This document shows, one piece after another, positions 9,951 to 19,171 of a DNA stretch of 60,082 nucleotides (positions within the stretch are counted from its first letter, which is position 1; each line of letters opens with the position of its first letter). A program made the position numbers and the translations under genes. The stretch covers positions 1 through 60,082 of the forward strand of contig NZ_CAMLHO010000024.1 of the NCBI RefSeq assembly GCF_946479765.1, written 5' to 3'. The notes under the pieces are model-generated. The model was not told the origin of the DNA. It worked only from the letters and a program-made list of their open reading frames with translations, and did not search any database. The stretch comes from an uncultured Aliivibrio sp. (lineage in GTDB: Bacteria > Pseudomonadota > Gammaproteobacteria > Enterobacterales > Vibrionaceae).

Positions 9951-12137
9951 TTGAACTTACTTGTTGAACGTAAAGAAAAGGACATTTATATGCAGCTTGA
10001 AAGGGCTGCATTTTCAGATCCGTTTTCTTTTTTAGGTCCACAATATCAATCTAAAGACATGGCACTGCGTGTTTGGCTTCCAAGAGCCACTTCGGTAAGC
10101 GTTCGTCTTGAATCTCATTCTGATTATCTTCTCACTCCTGAACCTTCTTGTTCTGGCATCTTCGTTCTAAATCAATCGCTTGATCTTACAAGCACACATT
10201 ATCAACTTGTGGTTAACTGGAATGGCACCGAACAAGTCATTGATGATCCCTATCAATACCATAATATCTCTCCAAGTGATGCTCAAGTTCATTCTCCAAA
10301 AGAAATGTATAACCATTTAGGTGCGCATTTAATGACGGTAGAGCGAGATGGTAAAGCGATTCATGGCGTTCGCTATGTTGTTTTTGCTCCTAATGCTTCT
10401 GCTGTCAGTGTAATTGGTGACTTCAATCAATGGGATGGTCGTCGTCACTTAATGCAACGTATTGATAATGGACTTTGGGCGTTATTTATTCCTGAACAAG
10501 TAACTGGAACTAAGTATAAATTTGAATTAAAAGGGCCAAATGGAGATGCATTGCCTCATAAAATGGATCCATTTGGTGCTCATAATGAGCAGTATCCTTC
10601 TTTTGCTTCTGTGGTTTATGACCAGAGTGAATATCAGTGGCAAGATACTAAATGGCAAACTCGCCCTGTTACGCAAAAACAGAAACAAGCGTTGTCATTT
10701 TACGAGCTACATGCAGGGTCTTGGAAACGAAATGAACAAGGTGACTTCTTAACGTATATCGAATTGGCTGAGCAGTTAATTCCATATATGGTTGAGATGG
10801 GATATACCCACCTTGAATTAATGCCAGTATCAGAACATCCATTTTATGGCTCTTGGGGTTATCAACCAATCGGTTTATTTTCGCCAACAAGTCGTTTTGG
10901 TACACCGGATGATTTCAAATATTTTGTTGATCAGTGTCACCTGGCGGGTCTGGGTGTGGTGCTGGATTGGGTTCCTGCTCACTTCCCATCAGATTCACAC
11001 GGCTTAGCGAACTTTGATGGTACACCGCTGTTTAATGATCCTGATCCTCGTCGTGGTTGGCATAATGATTGGCAGAGTTTTATTTATAACTATGACCAAC
11101 AGCATGTACGTGAATTTCTAGTATCAAATGCGTTGTATTGGTTTGAACATTTTCATATTGATGGTTTACGTGTTGATGCGGTTGCGTCAATGCTTTATCT
11201 CGATTATTCGCGTGATGATGGTGAATGGATCCCAAACTGGGATGGTGGTAACCATAACCATGGCGCAATCGCCTTGTTAAAATGGATGAATGAAGAAGTG
11301 TATTCTCATTATCCAAATGCAATGACAATTGCTGAGGAATCAACGGCATTCCCTGGTGTTTCTGCACCAACGTTTGATGGCGGTTTGGGTTTTGGTTTTA
11401 AATGGAACATGGGCTGGATGCACGACAGTCTTAGCTATATTCAAGAAGACCCAATTCACAGACGTTATCATCATGACACCATTACTTTCCCAATGGTGTA
11501 TGCATTCAGTGAAAACTACGTATTATCGCTTTCTCATGATGAAGTGGTGTATGGCAAAGGATCTATTTTAGATAAAATGCCGGGTGACGAATGGCAGAAA
11601 ACAGCCAATATGCGTGCGTACATGGGGTACATGTATGGACAACCGGGTAAAAAATTAAACTTCATGGGTGCTGAGATCGCTCAAAGTGCAGAATGGGATC
11701 ACGATAGTCAACTACAGTGGTTCTTAACGCAATTTGAACGTCATTCAGGCATGCAATCTCTAGTGCGTGATTTGAATAAAATGTATACCTCTGAGCCTGC
11801 TTTGTATCAAAATGATTGTAGTCTATCTGGATTTGAGTGGCGCTTACAAAACGAAGCAGAAATGAGTGTATTAGCGCATGAGCGTTTAGGTGATAATGGC
11901 GAGCGTGTGCTAGTTATTAGTAACTTTACGCCAACACCAAGAGATAATTTCCGTTTAGGTATGCCAGTTTCTGGTAACTATGAGTTAATCCTAAACAGTG
12001 ATGCTAACTGTTATGGTGGAAGTAATTATGAGGTTGTTAGTGAAGTGACAACGGAAGCTATTGAATCTCAAGGCTTAACACAGTCTATCTCAATGACATT
12101 ACCACCGTTATCGACAATGTTTTATCGCTTGAAGTAA
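9951..12137 (+). CDS. glgB: 1,4-alpha-glucan branching enzyme
   Basis: GH13 enzyme that introduces alpha-1,6 branches into glycogen. The 728-aa product shows an N-terminal CBM48 region ([13 protein letters not shown] near residue 160), catalytic [15 protein letters not shown] (nucleophile Asp), the acid/base Glu in [13 protein letters not shown], and [14 protein letters not shown]. The start is taken as TTG at 9951 because AGGAG lies eight bases upstream; an ATG at 9990 (715 aa) with weaker AAAGG is the alternative. It is third in malP-malQ-glgB, so storage-polymer branching would be induced along with maltodextrin use. Confidence 0.93.
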   Translation: MNLLVERKEKDIYMQLERAAFSDPFSFLGPQYQSKDMALRVWLPRATSVSVRLESHSDYLLTPEPSCSGIFVLNQSLDLTSTHYQLVVNWNGTEQVIDDPYQYHNISPSDAQVHSPKEMYNHLGAHLMTVERDGKAIHGVRYVVFAPNASAVSVIGDFNQWDGRRHLMQRIDNGLWALFIPEQVTGTKYKFELKGPNGDALPHKMDPFGAHNEQYPSFASVVYDQSEYQWQDTKWQTRPVTQKQKQALSFYELHAGSWKRNEQGDFLTYIELAEQLIPYMVEMGYTHLELMPVSEHPFYGSWGYQPIGLFSPTSRFGTPDDFKYFVDQCHLAGLGVVLDWVPAHFPSDSHGLANFDGTPLFNDPDPRRGWHNDWQSFIYNYDQQHVREFLVSNALYWFEHFHIDGLRVDAVASMLYLDYSRDDGEWIPNWDGGNHNHGAIALLKWMNEEVYSHYPNAMTIAEESTAFPGVSAPTFDGGLGFGFKWNMGWMHDSLSYIQEDPIHRRYHHDTITFPMVYAFSENYVLSLSHDEVVYGKGSILDKMPGDEWQKTANMRAYMGYMYGQPGKKLNFMGAEIAQSAEWDHDSQLQWFLTQFERHSGMQSLVRDLNKMYTSEPALYQNDCSLSGFEWRLQNEAEMSVLAHERLGDNGERVLVISNFTPTPRDNFRLGMPVSGNYELILNSDANCYGGSNYEVVSEVTTEAIESQGLTQSISMTLPPLSTMFYRLK

Positions 12138-12156
12138 TAATGTACTAGTGAACAAC

Positions 12157-12192
12157 AAAAACCCTGAATAATCATGTTATTCAGGGTTTTTT
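12157..12192. terminator. Bidirectional terminator after glgB
   Basis: ACCCTGAATAA (12161-12171) pairs perfectly with TTATTCAGGGT (12177-12187) around TCATG. An A-run precedes and a T-run follows, serving glgB and the convergent YdcF-family gene. Confidence 0.92.
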
Positions 12193-12202
12193 ATTAATCG
12201 GT

Positions 12203-12850
12203 TTATTCTGACAATAAATATTCATCAAAACCAATCTTGGTTAAATTTTCAAAGGCTTGCCAAACATCATCAGGAATATGCTGTGCTTCTTGATATCCTA
12301 ATGTGGGATATACTTTCAAACGATGTAACTCACCTAGAATAATACTCGCAACATGATCAAACGTAACCTCTTCTGTTGGGTAGTTGATAAAAGTAATATT
12401 AGGAGATGAAATACAGAATTCTATATTATTCCAGTTTTTTATAAAAGTAGCGAATAATCGTCTTTCCATATAGGGTTTTTGTACTAGAAGAAGAGACTTA
12501 AGCTTAATGTTTTTTTCTTTTAATAATGCTTGAGTAAAAAATATATTTTCTCCTGTATTAGTTGCTTTTGTTTCAACAAGAATGGCTGAAGAGGGGACAC
12601 CCATGTCTTTGGCTACATTCGCAAAGGTTTCAGCTTCACTTAAGGTAAATAGCCCTTCTGTTGCACGGCCCTGAGCTCCTGAGAATATTAATAGTGGAGC
12701 ATACCCATCTAAATACAGTTGTGCAGCATGCTCAGCAACGCGTAAGTCATAGCTGCATAAGACAAAAATAGCATCACTTTTTTTTATAGGCTGTTTAAGT
12801 AGGTGGTAATCCCAGACAAGTTGTAATTGCTGAAAAAGAGAAGATGACAT
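12203..12850 (-). CDS. YdcF/SanA-family (DUF218) protein
   Basis: The 215-aa protein carries the DUF218 fold: a starting beta-strand with SDAIFVLCS, a central IFSGAQG motif, the ETKATNTGEN segment that is the family's most conserved loop, and LLVQKPYMERR. Such proteins are linked to envelope polysaccharide metabolism or vancomycin sensitivity (SanA, ElyC), but YdcF members without a membrane anchor have no firm role. No signal peptide is visible. It lies alone between two convergent/divergent glycogen genes; no functional link can be shown. Confidence 0.8.
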   Translation of the reverse strand: MSSSLFQQLQLVWDYHLLKQPIKKSDAIFVLCSYDLRVAEHAAQLYLDGYAPLLIFSGAQGRATEGLFTLSEAETFANVAKDMGVPSSAILVETKATNTGENIFFTQALLKEKNIKLKSLLLVQKPYMERRLFATFIKNWNNIEFCISSPNITFINYPTEEVTFDHVASIILGELHRLKVYPTLGYQEAQHIPDDVWQAFENLTKIGFDEYLLSE

Positions 12851-13152
12851 AAAAACCTCACACTTAATAAGTTATTTGATGATTACATATCGCTTGTCGA
12901 ATATGCAAATAATGTATTTGGTTTTCCATACTGTATTTTGGTTTTGTGTGTTTTATGTTAAGGTGTGGTTAACCAATAAGTGGTAAAGATTGAGCTGATG
13001 CACATTATTGATTGAATCTTTTTTGTAAATAAATTGAAGTTACATACCTCACAGTTTTGTAATTCAAATGTGTTAACTTAATCCCAAAATAAACAGATAT
13101 TAAGTAATGTTTTAATAATTACTATTTTAATTATAATAAAGTTGGAGAGAAA
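12851..13152. other. Upstream region of glgC
   Basis: This 302-base AT-rich gap separates divergent genes. A perfect 10-bp palindrome TGGTTAACCA occurs at 12966-12975. No coding frame, terminator or clear MalT box was seen; the glgC ribosome site GGAGAG lies just before its ATG. Confidence 0.5.
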
Positions 13153-14370
13153 ATGGCTGGTGTATTAGGAATGATTTTGGCTGGAGGTGAAGGCTCACGT
13201 CTTCGTCCGTTAACAGAGTCACGTACAAAACCTGCGGTACCGTTTGGTGGCAGTTATCGTTTAATCGATTTTGCTTTAAACAATTTTGTAAATGCAGATT
13301 TAATGCGTATTTATGTATTGACTCAGTTTAAGTCGCAATCATTATTCCAACATATGAAAAAAGGTTGGAATGTAAACGGAATTACCGATCGCTTTATTGA
13401 CCCTGTACCTGCGCAAATGCGTACGGGTAAACGTTGGTACGAAGGTACTGCCGATGCGATTTATCAAAACATCAGCTTTATTGAAGCATCAGAACCTGAG
13501 CATGTATGTATCTTTGGTTCTGATCATATTTATAAGATGGATATTCGACAAATGCTCGATTTCCATAAGAAACAAGAGGCTTCTCTAACGGTTTCAGCTC
13601 TGCGTATGCCAGCTAAAGATGCAACAGGCTTTGGTGTTATTGAAGTAGACGAACACGGAAAAATGATTGGTTTTGAAGAAAAACCAGCGAATCCAAAATG
13701 CATTCCAGGCCAGCCAGGCATTGCGTTAGTTTCAATGGGTAATTATATCTTTGAATCTGAAAGCTTATGCAAAGAATTGGAATTAGATGCTAAAGATGAA
13801 GCCTCATCACACGATTTTGGTAAAGACATCATTCCTAAGATGTTTCCAGAAGGTAATGTGTATGTTTATGATTTCAGCACGAATCATATTACTGGCGAAA
13901 AAGAAGAGGTTTATTGGCGTGATGTAGGTACGATCGAATCGTACTGGGAAGCGCACATGGATCTTTTAAAGAAAGACGCTCCATTCTCTTTGTACAACCG
14001 AAAGTGGCCTTTACACACGTATTACCCACCACTTCCACCTGCAACATTCAGTGATTCTGATAATGGTCGAGTGCAAATTATCGACAGCTTAGTGTGTGGC
14101 GGTAGTTATGTTCGTGGTTCTCGCATTGAAAAATCAGTATTAGGCTTTCGCAGTAATATTGCTTCAGCGTGTGATATTAGTGAAAGTATTCTTTTAGGTG
14201 ATGTAAAAATCGGTAAAGGCTGTGTTTTACGCCGAGTTATCATTGATAAAGGCGTAGATATTGCCCCAGGAACTGAAATTGGTGTTAATCTTCAAGAAGA
14301 TAAGAAAAAATATCATGTTTCAGACGAGGGTATAGTGGTTATCCCTAAAGGAGAGAGAATTGGTTACTAA
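13153..14370 (+). CDS. glgC: Glucose-1-phosphate adenylyltransferase
   Basis: Makes ADP-glucose from glucose 1-phosphate and ATP, the committed step of glycogen synthesis. The 405-aa protein begins with the nucleotidyl-transferase loop LAGGEGSRLRPLT followed by KPAVPFGG, contains IFGSDHIYKMD and FEEKP for sugar-phosphate binding, and ends in a left-handed beta-helix repeat region (about 300-390). The ATG is preceded by GGAGAG. It overlaps glgA by 11 bases. Control by allosteric sugar phosphates and AMP is known for the family, not shown here. Confidence 0.96.
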   Translation: MAGVLGMILAGGEGSRLRPLTESRTKPAVPFGGSYRLIDFALNNFVNADLMRIYVLTQFKSQSLFQHMKKGWNVNGITDRFIDPVPAQMRTGKRWYEGTADAIYQNISFIEASEPEHVCIFGSDHIYKMDIRQMLDFHKKQEASLTVSALRMPAKDATGFGVIEVDEHGKMIGFEEKPANPKCIPGQPGIALVSMGNYIFESESLCKELELDAKDEASSHDFGKDIIPKMFPEGNVYVYDFSTNHITGEKEEVYWRDVGTIESYWEAHMDLLKKDAPFSLYNRKWPLHTYYPPLPPATFSDSDNGRVQIIDSLVCGGSYVRGSRIEKSVLGFRSNIASACDISESILLGDVKIGKGCVLRRVIIDKGVDIAPGTEIGVNLQEDKKKYHVSDEGIVVIPKGERIGY

Positions 14371-15808
14371 GACGCTTTCAATTTTATTTGTAGCATCTGA
14401 GGTCGAAGGATTGATCAAAAGTGGAGGCTTGGCAGATGTAGCCAAAGCTTTGCCTAAATCGCTTAAAAAGCTAGGCCATCATGTTACTATAGCGATGCCT
14501 GCTTATAAGACAATCCCCGGTCGTGATGACGCGGAGATTCTATTGAAAACAACGTTAGAGCACTGGCCACATACGCCTTATCAAGTAAGAGCGTTAGAAG
14601 TGGACGGTGTATCGGTGTTTGGTGTTGAATGCGCTGAGTATTTTGAACGTGCAGAAATGTACGCTGAAAATAATCAAGCCTACGCGGATAATGGCGAACG
14701 CTTTGCTTTTTTTAGTGCGGCATGTCTTGATATGTTGCCTAAGCTTAATGTTAAGCCTGATATTATTCATGCAAATGATTGGCATACTGGTTTAGTGCCG
14801 TATTTGCTGAAAAAACGTTATAACAATGATGTTTTCTTTTCGCAAACACGCAGTGTGTTATCTGTTCATAATGCGGTATTTAAAGGTATCTTCCCTTATG
14901 ATGACATTGCTTGTTTATCTGAATTTAAGTCTCATTATGTGCCAGAAGCGGCGGTTAGCCATTCTCACATAAGCATGCTTAGAGCAGGTGTTCAGTGTGC
15001 AGATAAAATCAATGCAGTCAGCCCTACTTATGCTAAAGAGTTACTGACTGAGCTTGGTTCTCATGGCATGTCGGCTGATTTTCTACAGCGTGAATCTGAT
15101 TTGTTCGGTATTTTAAATGGTTGTGATTATGGAGAGTGGAGCCCAACGGTAGACTCTTTTATTCCTAAACAATTTAAAGCCAACCGAATTAGCATGGTTC
15201 GAGGTAAGAAAGCGTGTAAAACGGCGCTTCAACAAGAAGTTGCGTTACCTACAAAAGACGTTGCTGTTTATGGTATGGTTTGTCGTCTGACTAATCAAAA
15301 AGGTATTCAATACTTACTGCCAATTATTGAGCAATTTTTGAAAAATGATCTTCAAGTTGTGATCGTTGGTACGGGTGATCCTGTTCTTGCTAATCATCTT
15401 GCAGAAATTGCAGCAAGAAACAGTGATAAATTCGCTTTTGTTGAAGCTTATAGTAATAAATTAGCCCATTGGGTTGAAGCCGCTTCAGACTTCTTCTTAA
15501 TGCCATCAGAATTCGAACCGTGTGGTTTAAATCAAATTTATAGTATGGCTTATGGTACGTTACCTATTGTTCGTGAAGTGGGTGGTTTAAAAGACAGTGT
15601 GATCGATTATGACAGCGATAAAGAAAATGCGACTGGTTTTAGCTTTAAGAAACCAGAACCGACCGAACTGCTGTTAGTTTTGATGCGTTCTTTATTGCTT
15701 TATAGCCAAGATTTGAATGAAATTAAGCGGGTGCAATTACATGCAATGCAGCAAAATTTCAGCTGGGATGATGCTGCGCTTAAATACGTAGATATGTACT
15801 TGTCATAG
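14360..15808 (+). CDS. glgA: Glycogen synthase (ADP-glucose)
   Basis: GT5 glycosyltransferase that elongates the alpha-1,4 chain from ADP-glucose. The 482-aa protein has the KSGGLADVAKALP motif (ADP-glucose-binding Lys) near residue 20, HANDWHTGLVPYLL, and the C-terminal PSEFEPCGLNQIYSM sugar-nucleotide motif. The start is TTG at 14360, inside the glgC end, with AAGGAG eight bases before it; no ATG near the conserved N-terminus offers a better start. The overlap suggests translational coupling to glgC. Confidence 0.94.
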   Translation: MVTKTLSILFVASEVEGLIKSGGLADVAKALPKSLKKLGHHVTIAMPAYKTIPGRDDAEILLKTTLEHWPHTPYQVRALEVDGVSVFGVECAEYFERAEMYAENNQAYADNGERFAFFSAACLDMLPKLNVKPDIIHANDWHTGLVPYLLKKRYNNDVFFSQTRSVLSVHNAVFKGIFPYDDIACLSEFKSHYVPEAAVSHSHISMLRAGVQCADKINAVSPTYAKELLTELGSHGMSADFLQRESDLFGILNGCDYGEWSPTVDSFIPKQFKANRISMVRGKKACKTALQQEVALPTKDVAVYGMVCRLTNQKGIQYLLPIIEQFLKNDLQVVIVGTGDPVLANHLAEIAARNSDKFAFVEAYSNKLAHWVEAASDFFLMPSEFEPCGLNQIYSMAYGTLPIVREVGGLKDSVIDYDSDKENATGFSFKKPEPTELLLVLMRSLLLYSQDLNEIKRVQLHAMQQNFSWDDAALKYVDMYLS

Positions 15809-15841
15809 CTTCAAATGTAAAAATGATCAGTAAGTAATAAT

Positions 15842-15870
15842 AGGAAAGGCATATTGTCTTTCCTTTTTTC
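15842..15870 (+). terminator. Terminator after glgA
   Basis: AGGAAAG (15842-15848) pairs with CTTTCCT (15858-15864) and is followed by a T-run. It lies about 35 bases after glgA. Confidence 0.8.
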
Positions 15871-15941
15871 ATTGCGATAGATCATTCACATTTCTGTGAT
15901 AGGGTATAGAATAACGCTCTTTACTGATTAGGTATCGCCTC

Positions 15942-16604
15942 GTGATTTCAAAACTACCTAAATGGGTCGAATACGGCACTTTCTTTCTAGCTCTTTTAGC
16001 GGGGATCACTAACTCTGTAGGTTTACTGGGTTTTCAACATCAGTCGATCTCTCACCTTTCGGGTACGGCAACCTTACTGGGTACACAGTTACTTGGTTTT
16101 AATGAGCAGACATGGCACTTACTTTTTATTATATTTAGTTTCATTTTAGGTTCATCTTTAAGCAGCATCATTGTAGGGTGTACGGCTTTAAAGCTTGGTC
16201 GTCGCTATAATTTTGCTCTAATTATTGAGAGTCTTCTGCTGTTTTCAGCAATGATCGTATTAAAAGAAGGCAGTCAGTGGGGGCATTATTTCGCATCTGC
16301 GGCGTGTGGTTTGCAAAATGGACTGGTAACAACTTATAGTGGGGCAGTAGTGCGTACGACTCACGTAACCGGTGTGTTAACAGATTTAGGTATCATGCTT
16401 GGTATGAAGCTAAAAGGAGAGCCGATTCATCATCGGCGTTTAGCACTGTATTTATTTATCGCGTTTGGATTTGTATTTGGCGGGGTTATCGGCGGATACT
16501 TTTATCCATCGTTAGGTATTAATACCTTAGCAATTCCAGCGACATTATGTGCGTTATTGGCATTTTCTTATTCGATCTATTTATATCAACATAATGATCA
16601 TTAA
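15942..16604 (+). CDS. DUF1275 (YoaK) family membrane protein
   Basis: The 220-aa protein has six hydrophobic segments and the DUF1275 pattern: an N-terminal LALLAGITNSVGLL segment, HLSGT, a central GLQNGLVTTYSGAVVRTTHVTGVLTD motif, and a final pair of helices. The family is membrane-bound and of unknown transport function. The start is GTG at 15942, the only initiator near the conserved N-terminus; the ribosome site is weak (TAGG about 13 bases upstream). A palindromic TCACA-TTTC-TGTGA at about 15887-15900 lies upstream. Confidence 0.8.
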   Translation: MISKLPKWVEYGTFFLALLAGITNSVGLLGFQHQSISHLSGTATLLGTQLLGFNEQTWHLLFIIFSFILGSSLSSIIVGCTALKLGRRYNFALIIESLLLFSAMIVLKEGSQWGHYFASAACGLQNGLVTTYSGAVVRTTHVTGVLTDLGIMLGMKLKGEPIHHRRLALYLFIAFGFVFGGVIGGYFYPSLGINTLAIPATLCALLAFSYSIYLYQHNDH

Positions 16605-16640
16605 TACAAAACGCATTTAAAATAATATTATTTTGATATA

Positions 16641-16675
16641 AAAATGGCAGCTAGTTTAAGCTACCATTTTTGTTT
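16641..16675. terminator. Bidirectional terminator between DUF1275 gene and sstT
   Basis: AAAATGG-C-AGCT pairs with AGCT-A-CCATTTT (one internal mismatch) around a six-base loop, with A- and T-tracts on both sides. Confidence 0.85.
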
Positions 16676-16715
16676 CTGCTTATTACCTGTGATCCTTATT
16701 TCGGGTTCGAAGGTT

Positions 16716-17960
16716 TTAAGAATTTGATGTTTGAACCAGTGGCTTGTATGGATTTTCAACTTTACGGCATGCCGCAGTAGTAAAGATAACATCCGTTGAG
16801 CTGTTTAGTGCTGTTTCTGCAGAATCTTGTACTACACCAATGATGAAACCAATTGCAACGACTTGCATTGCCACTTCGTTTGGAATACCAAATAAGCTAC
16901 ATGCTAATGGAATAAGAAGTAATGAACCACCAGCAACACCAGAAGCGCCACATGCTGATACAGCAGCAACAAGGCTAAGCAGTAGAGCGGTTGGTAAATC
17001 TACCGTTACACCAACTGTATGAACGGCAGCAAGCGTCAGTACGGTGATAGTAATAGCAGCGCCAGCCATGTTGATAGTCGCACCTAGAGGGATAGAAACA
17101 GAGTAAGTGTCTTTGTGCAGATTTAGACGCTCACATAATGCCATATTCACTGGGATATTTGCAGCAGAACTACGTGTGAAGAATGCGGTTACGCCACTTT
17201 CACGTAGGCATAAAAAAACTAATGGGTATGGGTTGCGCTTGGTACGAATAAAGACGATTAAAGGATTAACGACTAGAGCAATGAAGGCCATTGAGCCAAG
17301 TAGCACTGCTAATAGGTGAGAGTAACTTGCAAGAGCGTCAAACCCTGTATCTGCGAAGGTACTTGAAACTAAACCAAAAATACCAATTGGTGCGAAACGA
17401 ATAACCACAGTTACAATGTCTGAAATACAGTTTGAAAGGTCAATAAATACTTTCTTTGTTGCATCAGATGCAGAGTGTAAACCTAAACCGAGTGCGACTG
17501 CCCAGCCTAAAATTCCAATGAAGTTACCTGTCATTATTGCATTGATTGGGTTATCAATGATTTTAAATAGCAGCGTGTGAAGAACTTCTGCTATACCTTC
17601 TGGTGCGCTATTGGTTGCTGCATCTGTAACTAAAGTTAGCGTTGTCGGGAAAAGAAAGCTCATCGCTACAGCGGTGAGTGATGCACAAAAAGTACCTACT
17701 AAGTATAAGACCACAACTGGTTTGATATTTGAATCTTGACCACGTTTTTGATTTGCAATTGAAGATGCGACTAGAATGAAAACAAGAATAGGAGCAATGG
17801 CTTTTAATGCACTAACAAATAGCTCACCAAAAAGACCAGCAGAATTCGCTAAGTCAGGTGATAGAGTTGCTAAAATGACACCAGTGATTATACCGATAAG
17901 AATTTGTATAACAATGTTAGTATTCATCATGCGAACGAGTAAGGGTTGGGATTGCGGCAT
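16716..17960 (-). CDS. sstT: Sodium:serine/threonine symporter SstT
   Basis: Inner-membrane DAACS-family importer of serine and threonine driven by sodium. The 414-aa protein has about eight membrane spans, a serine-rich reentrant loop ([20 protein letters not shown]), and the family motif [14 protein letters not shown]. Length and N-terminus ([22 protein letters not shown]) match SstT rather than the glutamate carriers. It stands alone between convergent and divergent neighbours and has no visible tie to the surrounding glycogen genes. Confidence 0.93.
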   Translation of the reverse strand: MPQSQPLLVRMMNTNIVIQILIGIITGVILATLSPDLANSAGLFGELFVSALKAIAPILVFILVASSIANQKRGQDSNIKPVVVLYLVGTFCASLTAVAMSFLFPTTLTLVTDAATNSAPEGIAEVLHTLLFKIIDNPINAIMTGNFIGILGWAVALGLGLHSASDATKKVFIDLSNCISDIVTVVIRFAPIGIFGLVSSTFADTGFDALASYSHLLAVLLGSMAFIALVVNPLIVFIRTKRNPYPLVFLCLRESGVTAFFTRSSAANIPVNMALCERLNLHKDTYSVSIPLGATINMAGAAITITVLTLAAVHTVGVTVDLPTALLLSLVAAVSACGASGVAGGSLLLIPLACSLFGIPNEVAMQVVAIGFIIGVVQDSAETALNSSTDVIFTTAACRKVENPYKPLVQTSNS

Positions 17961-18154
17961 CTTAAATTCCTTTAATTTAGTACAACATACATCTTAATCT
18001 GATGTTTATACGAGGATAGTAACATTATTGTCTATTTTTTTGCACCAACTTGTTAAAGACTTCTCGAAAAATGCCGATAACGTATAGTATTAATGTGTTA
18101 CAAGAATAATTGCGGATGATAGCATCAGCAATGATAATTAAATGAGTGATATTT

Positions 18155-19096
18155 ATGAGTGGAATGTTAAATAGTGTTGATCAGCGCACCCAACTCGTGG
18201 GTGAAAATAGATTGGAATTGTTGCTTTTTAAGCTTAACACCACTCAAATTTTTGCGATTAATGTATTTAAAGTAAAAGAAATCTTGAAAGTGCCCAAATT
18301 AACCAAGTTACCTGGTTCTCATTATCATATATCAGGAGTTGCGATTTTACGCGGTGAATCCATTCCTGTTATTGATTTACGTGGTGCCATTGGTATGAAG
18401 CCAATGGGAAAAGATGAAGAAGCAACATTAATTATCACTGAATATAATCGGACGACTCAAGGGTTCCTTGTTGGGCAAGTACAAAACATTATTAATACCA
18501 CATGGGCTGATATCCAGCCGCCGCCAAAAACGGTAGGTCGTCATAACTTCTTAACTGCAATTACGCAAGTTGAAGTAGAGCCAAATGTAACGCGTATTGT
18601 TGAAATTATTGATGTAGAAAAAGTATTAGCAGAAATTATTGAGTATGATATTTCAATTTCTGAAGGAGTATTAGATCAAGAGTTAGTTCGTCATATGTAT
18701 GGGCGAAAAGTTCTTATTGTTGATGATTCAAGTACGGCACGCACTCAAATAAGAAATACATTACAGCAACTAGGCCTTGAAGTTATTGAGCGGAGTGATG
18801 GACGCCAAGCTCTTGACCTTTTAAAAGGATGGTGTGATGACGGTAAAGAGGTTAATGATGAAATATTATTAATGATTACCGATGCTGAAATGCCAGAGAT
18901 GGATGGTTATAGACTTACTCATGAGATCAGAAATGACCCTAGAATGAAGGGTTTATTTATTACTCTAAACACCTCATTAAGTGGTAGTTTTAATGATGCA
19001 ATGGTTGAAAAAGTAGGGTGTGATCGATTTATTTCTAAGTTTCAACCGGATCTAATTGTTGGTGTTGTTCAGGAGCGATTAGCTCAAGTTATTTAA
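18155..19096 (+). CDS. cheV: Chemotaxis coupling protein CheV
   Basis: The 313-aa cytoplasmic protein links chemoreceptors to CheA. It has an N-terminal CheW-like domain (about 15-165, with VFKVKEILKVPKLTKLPGSHYHISGVAILRG) and a C-terminal receiver domain (about 180-310) starting KVLIVDDSSTART, with phospho-acceptor Asp in ITDAEMPEMDG and Lys in ISKFQP. ATG 18155 is chosen over a GTG at 18146. Vibrios have several CheV paralogues; which one this is cannot be told. Confidence 0.92.
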   Translation: MSGMLNSVDQRTQLVGENRLELLLFKLNTTQIFAINVFKVKEILKVPKLTKLPGSHYHISGVAILRGESIPVIDLRGAIGMKPMGKDEEATLIITEYNRTTQGFLVGQVQNIINTTWADIQPPPKTVGRHNFLTAITQVEVEPNVTRIVEIIDVEKVLAEIIEYDISISEGVLDQELVRHMYGRKVLIVDDSSTARTQIRNTLQQLGLEVIERSDGRQALDLLKGWCDDGKEVNDEILLMITDAEMPEMDGYRLTHEIRNDPRMKGLFITLNTSLSGSFNDAMVEKVGCDRFISKFQPDLIVGVVQERLAQVI

Positions 19097-19117
19097 GATC
19101 TTATAAGATAATAGATT

Positions 19118-19147
19118 AAAAAGGAGGCTTAATCGCCTCCTTTTTTA
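19118..19147. terminator. Bidirectional terminator between cheV and glgX
   Basis: GGAGGC (19123-19128) pairs with GCCTCC (19135-19140), flanked by an A-run and a T-run on each side, between convergent genes. Confidence 0.9.
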
Positions 19148-19171
19148 TTGTTGTTTTTTCATCATTATCTT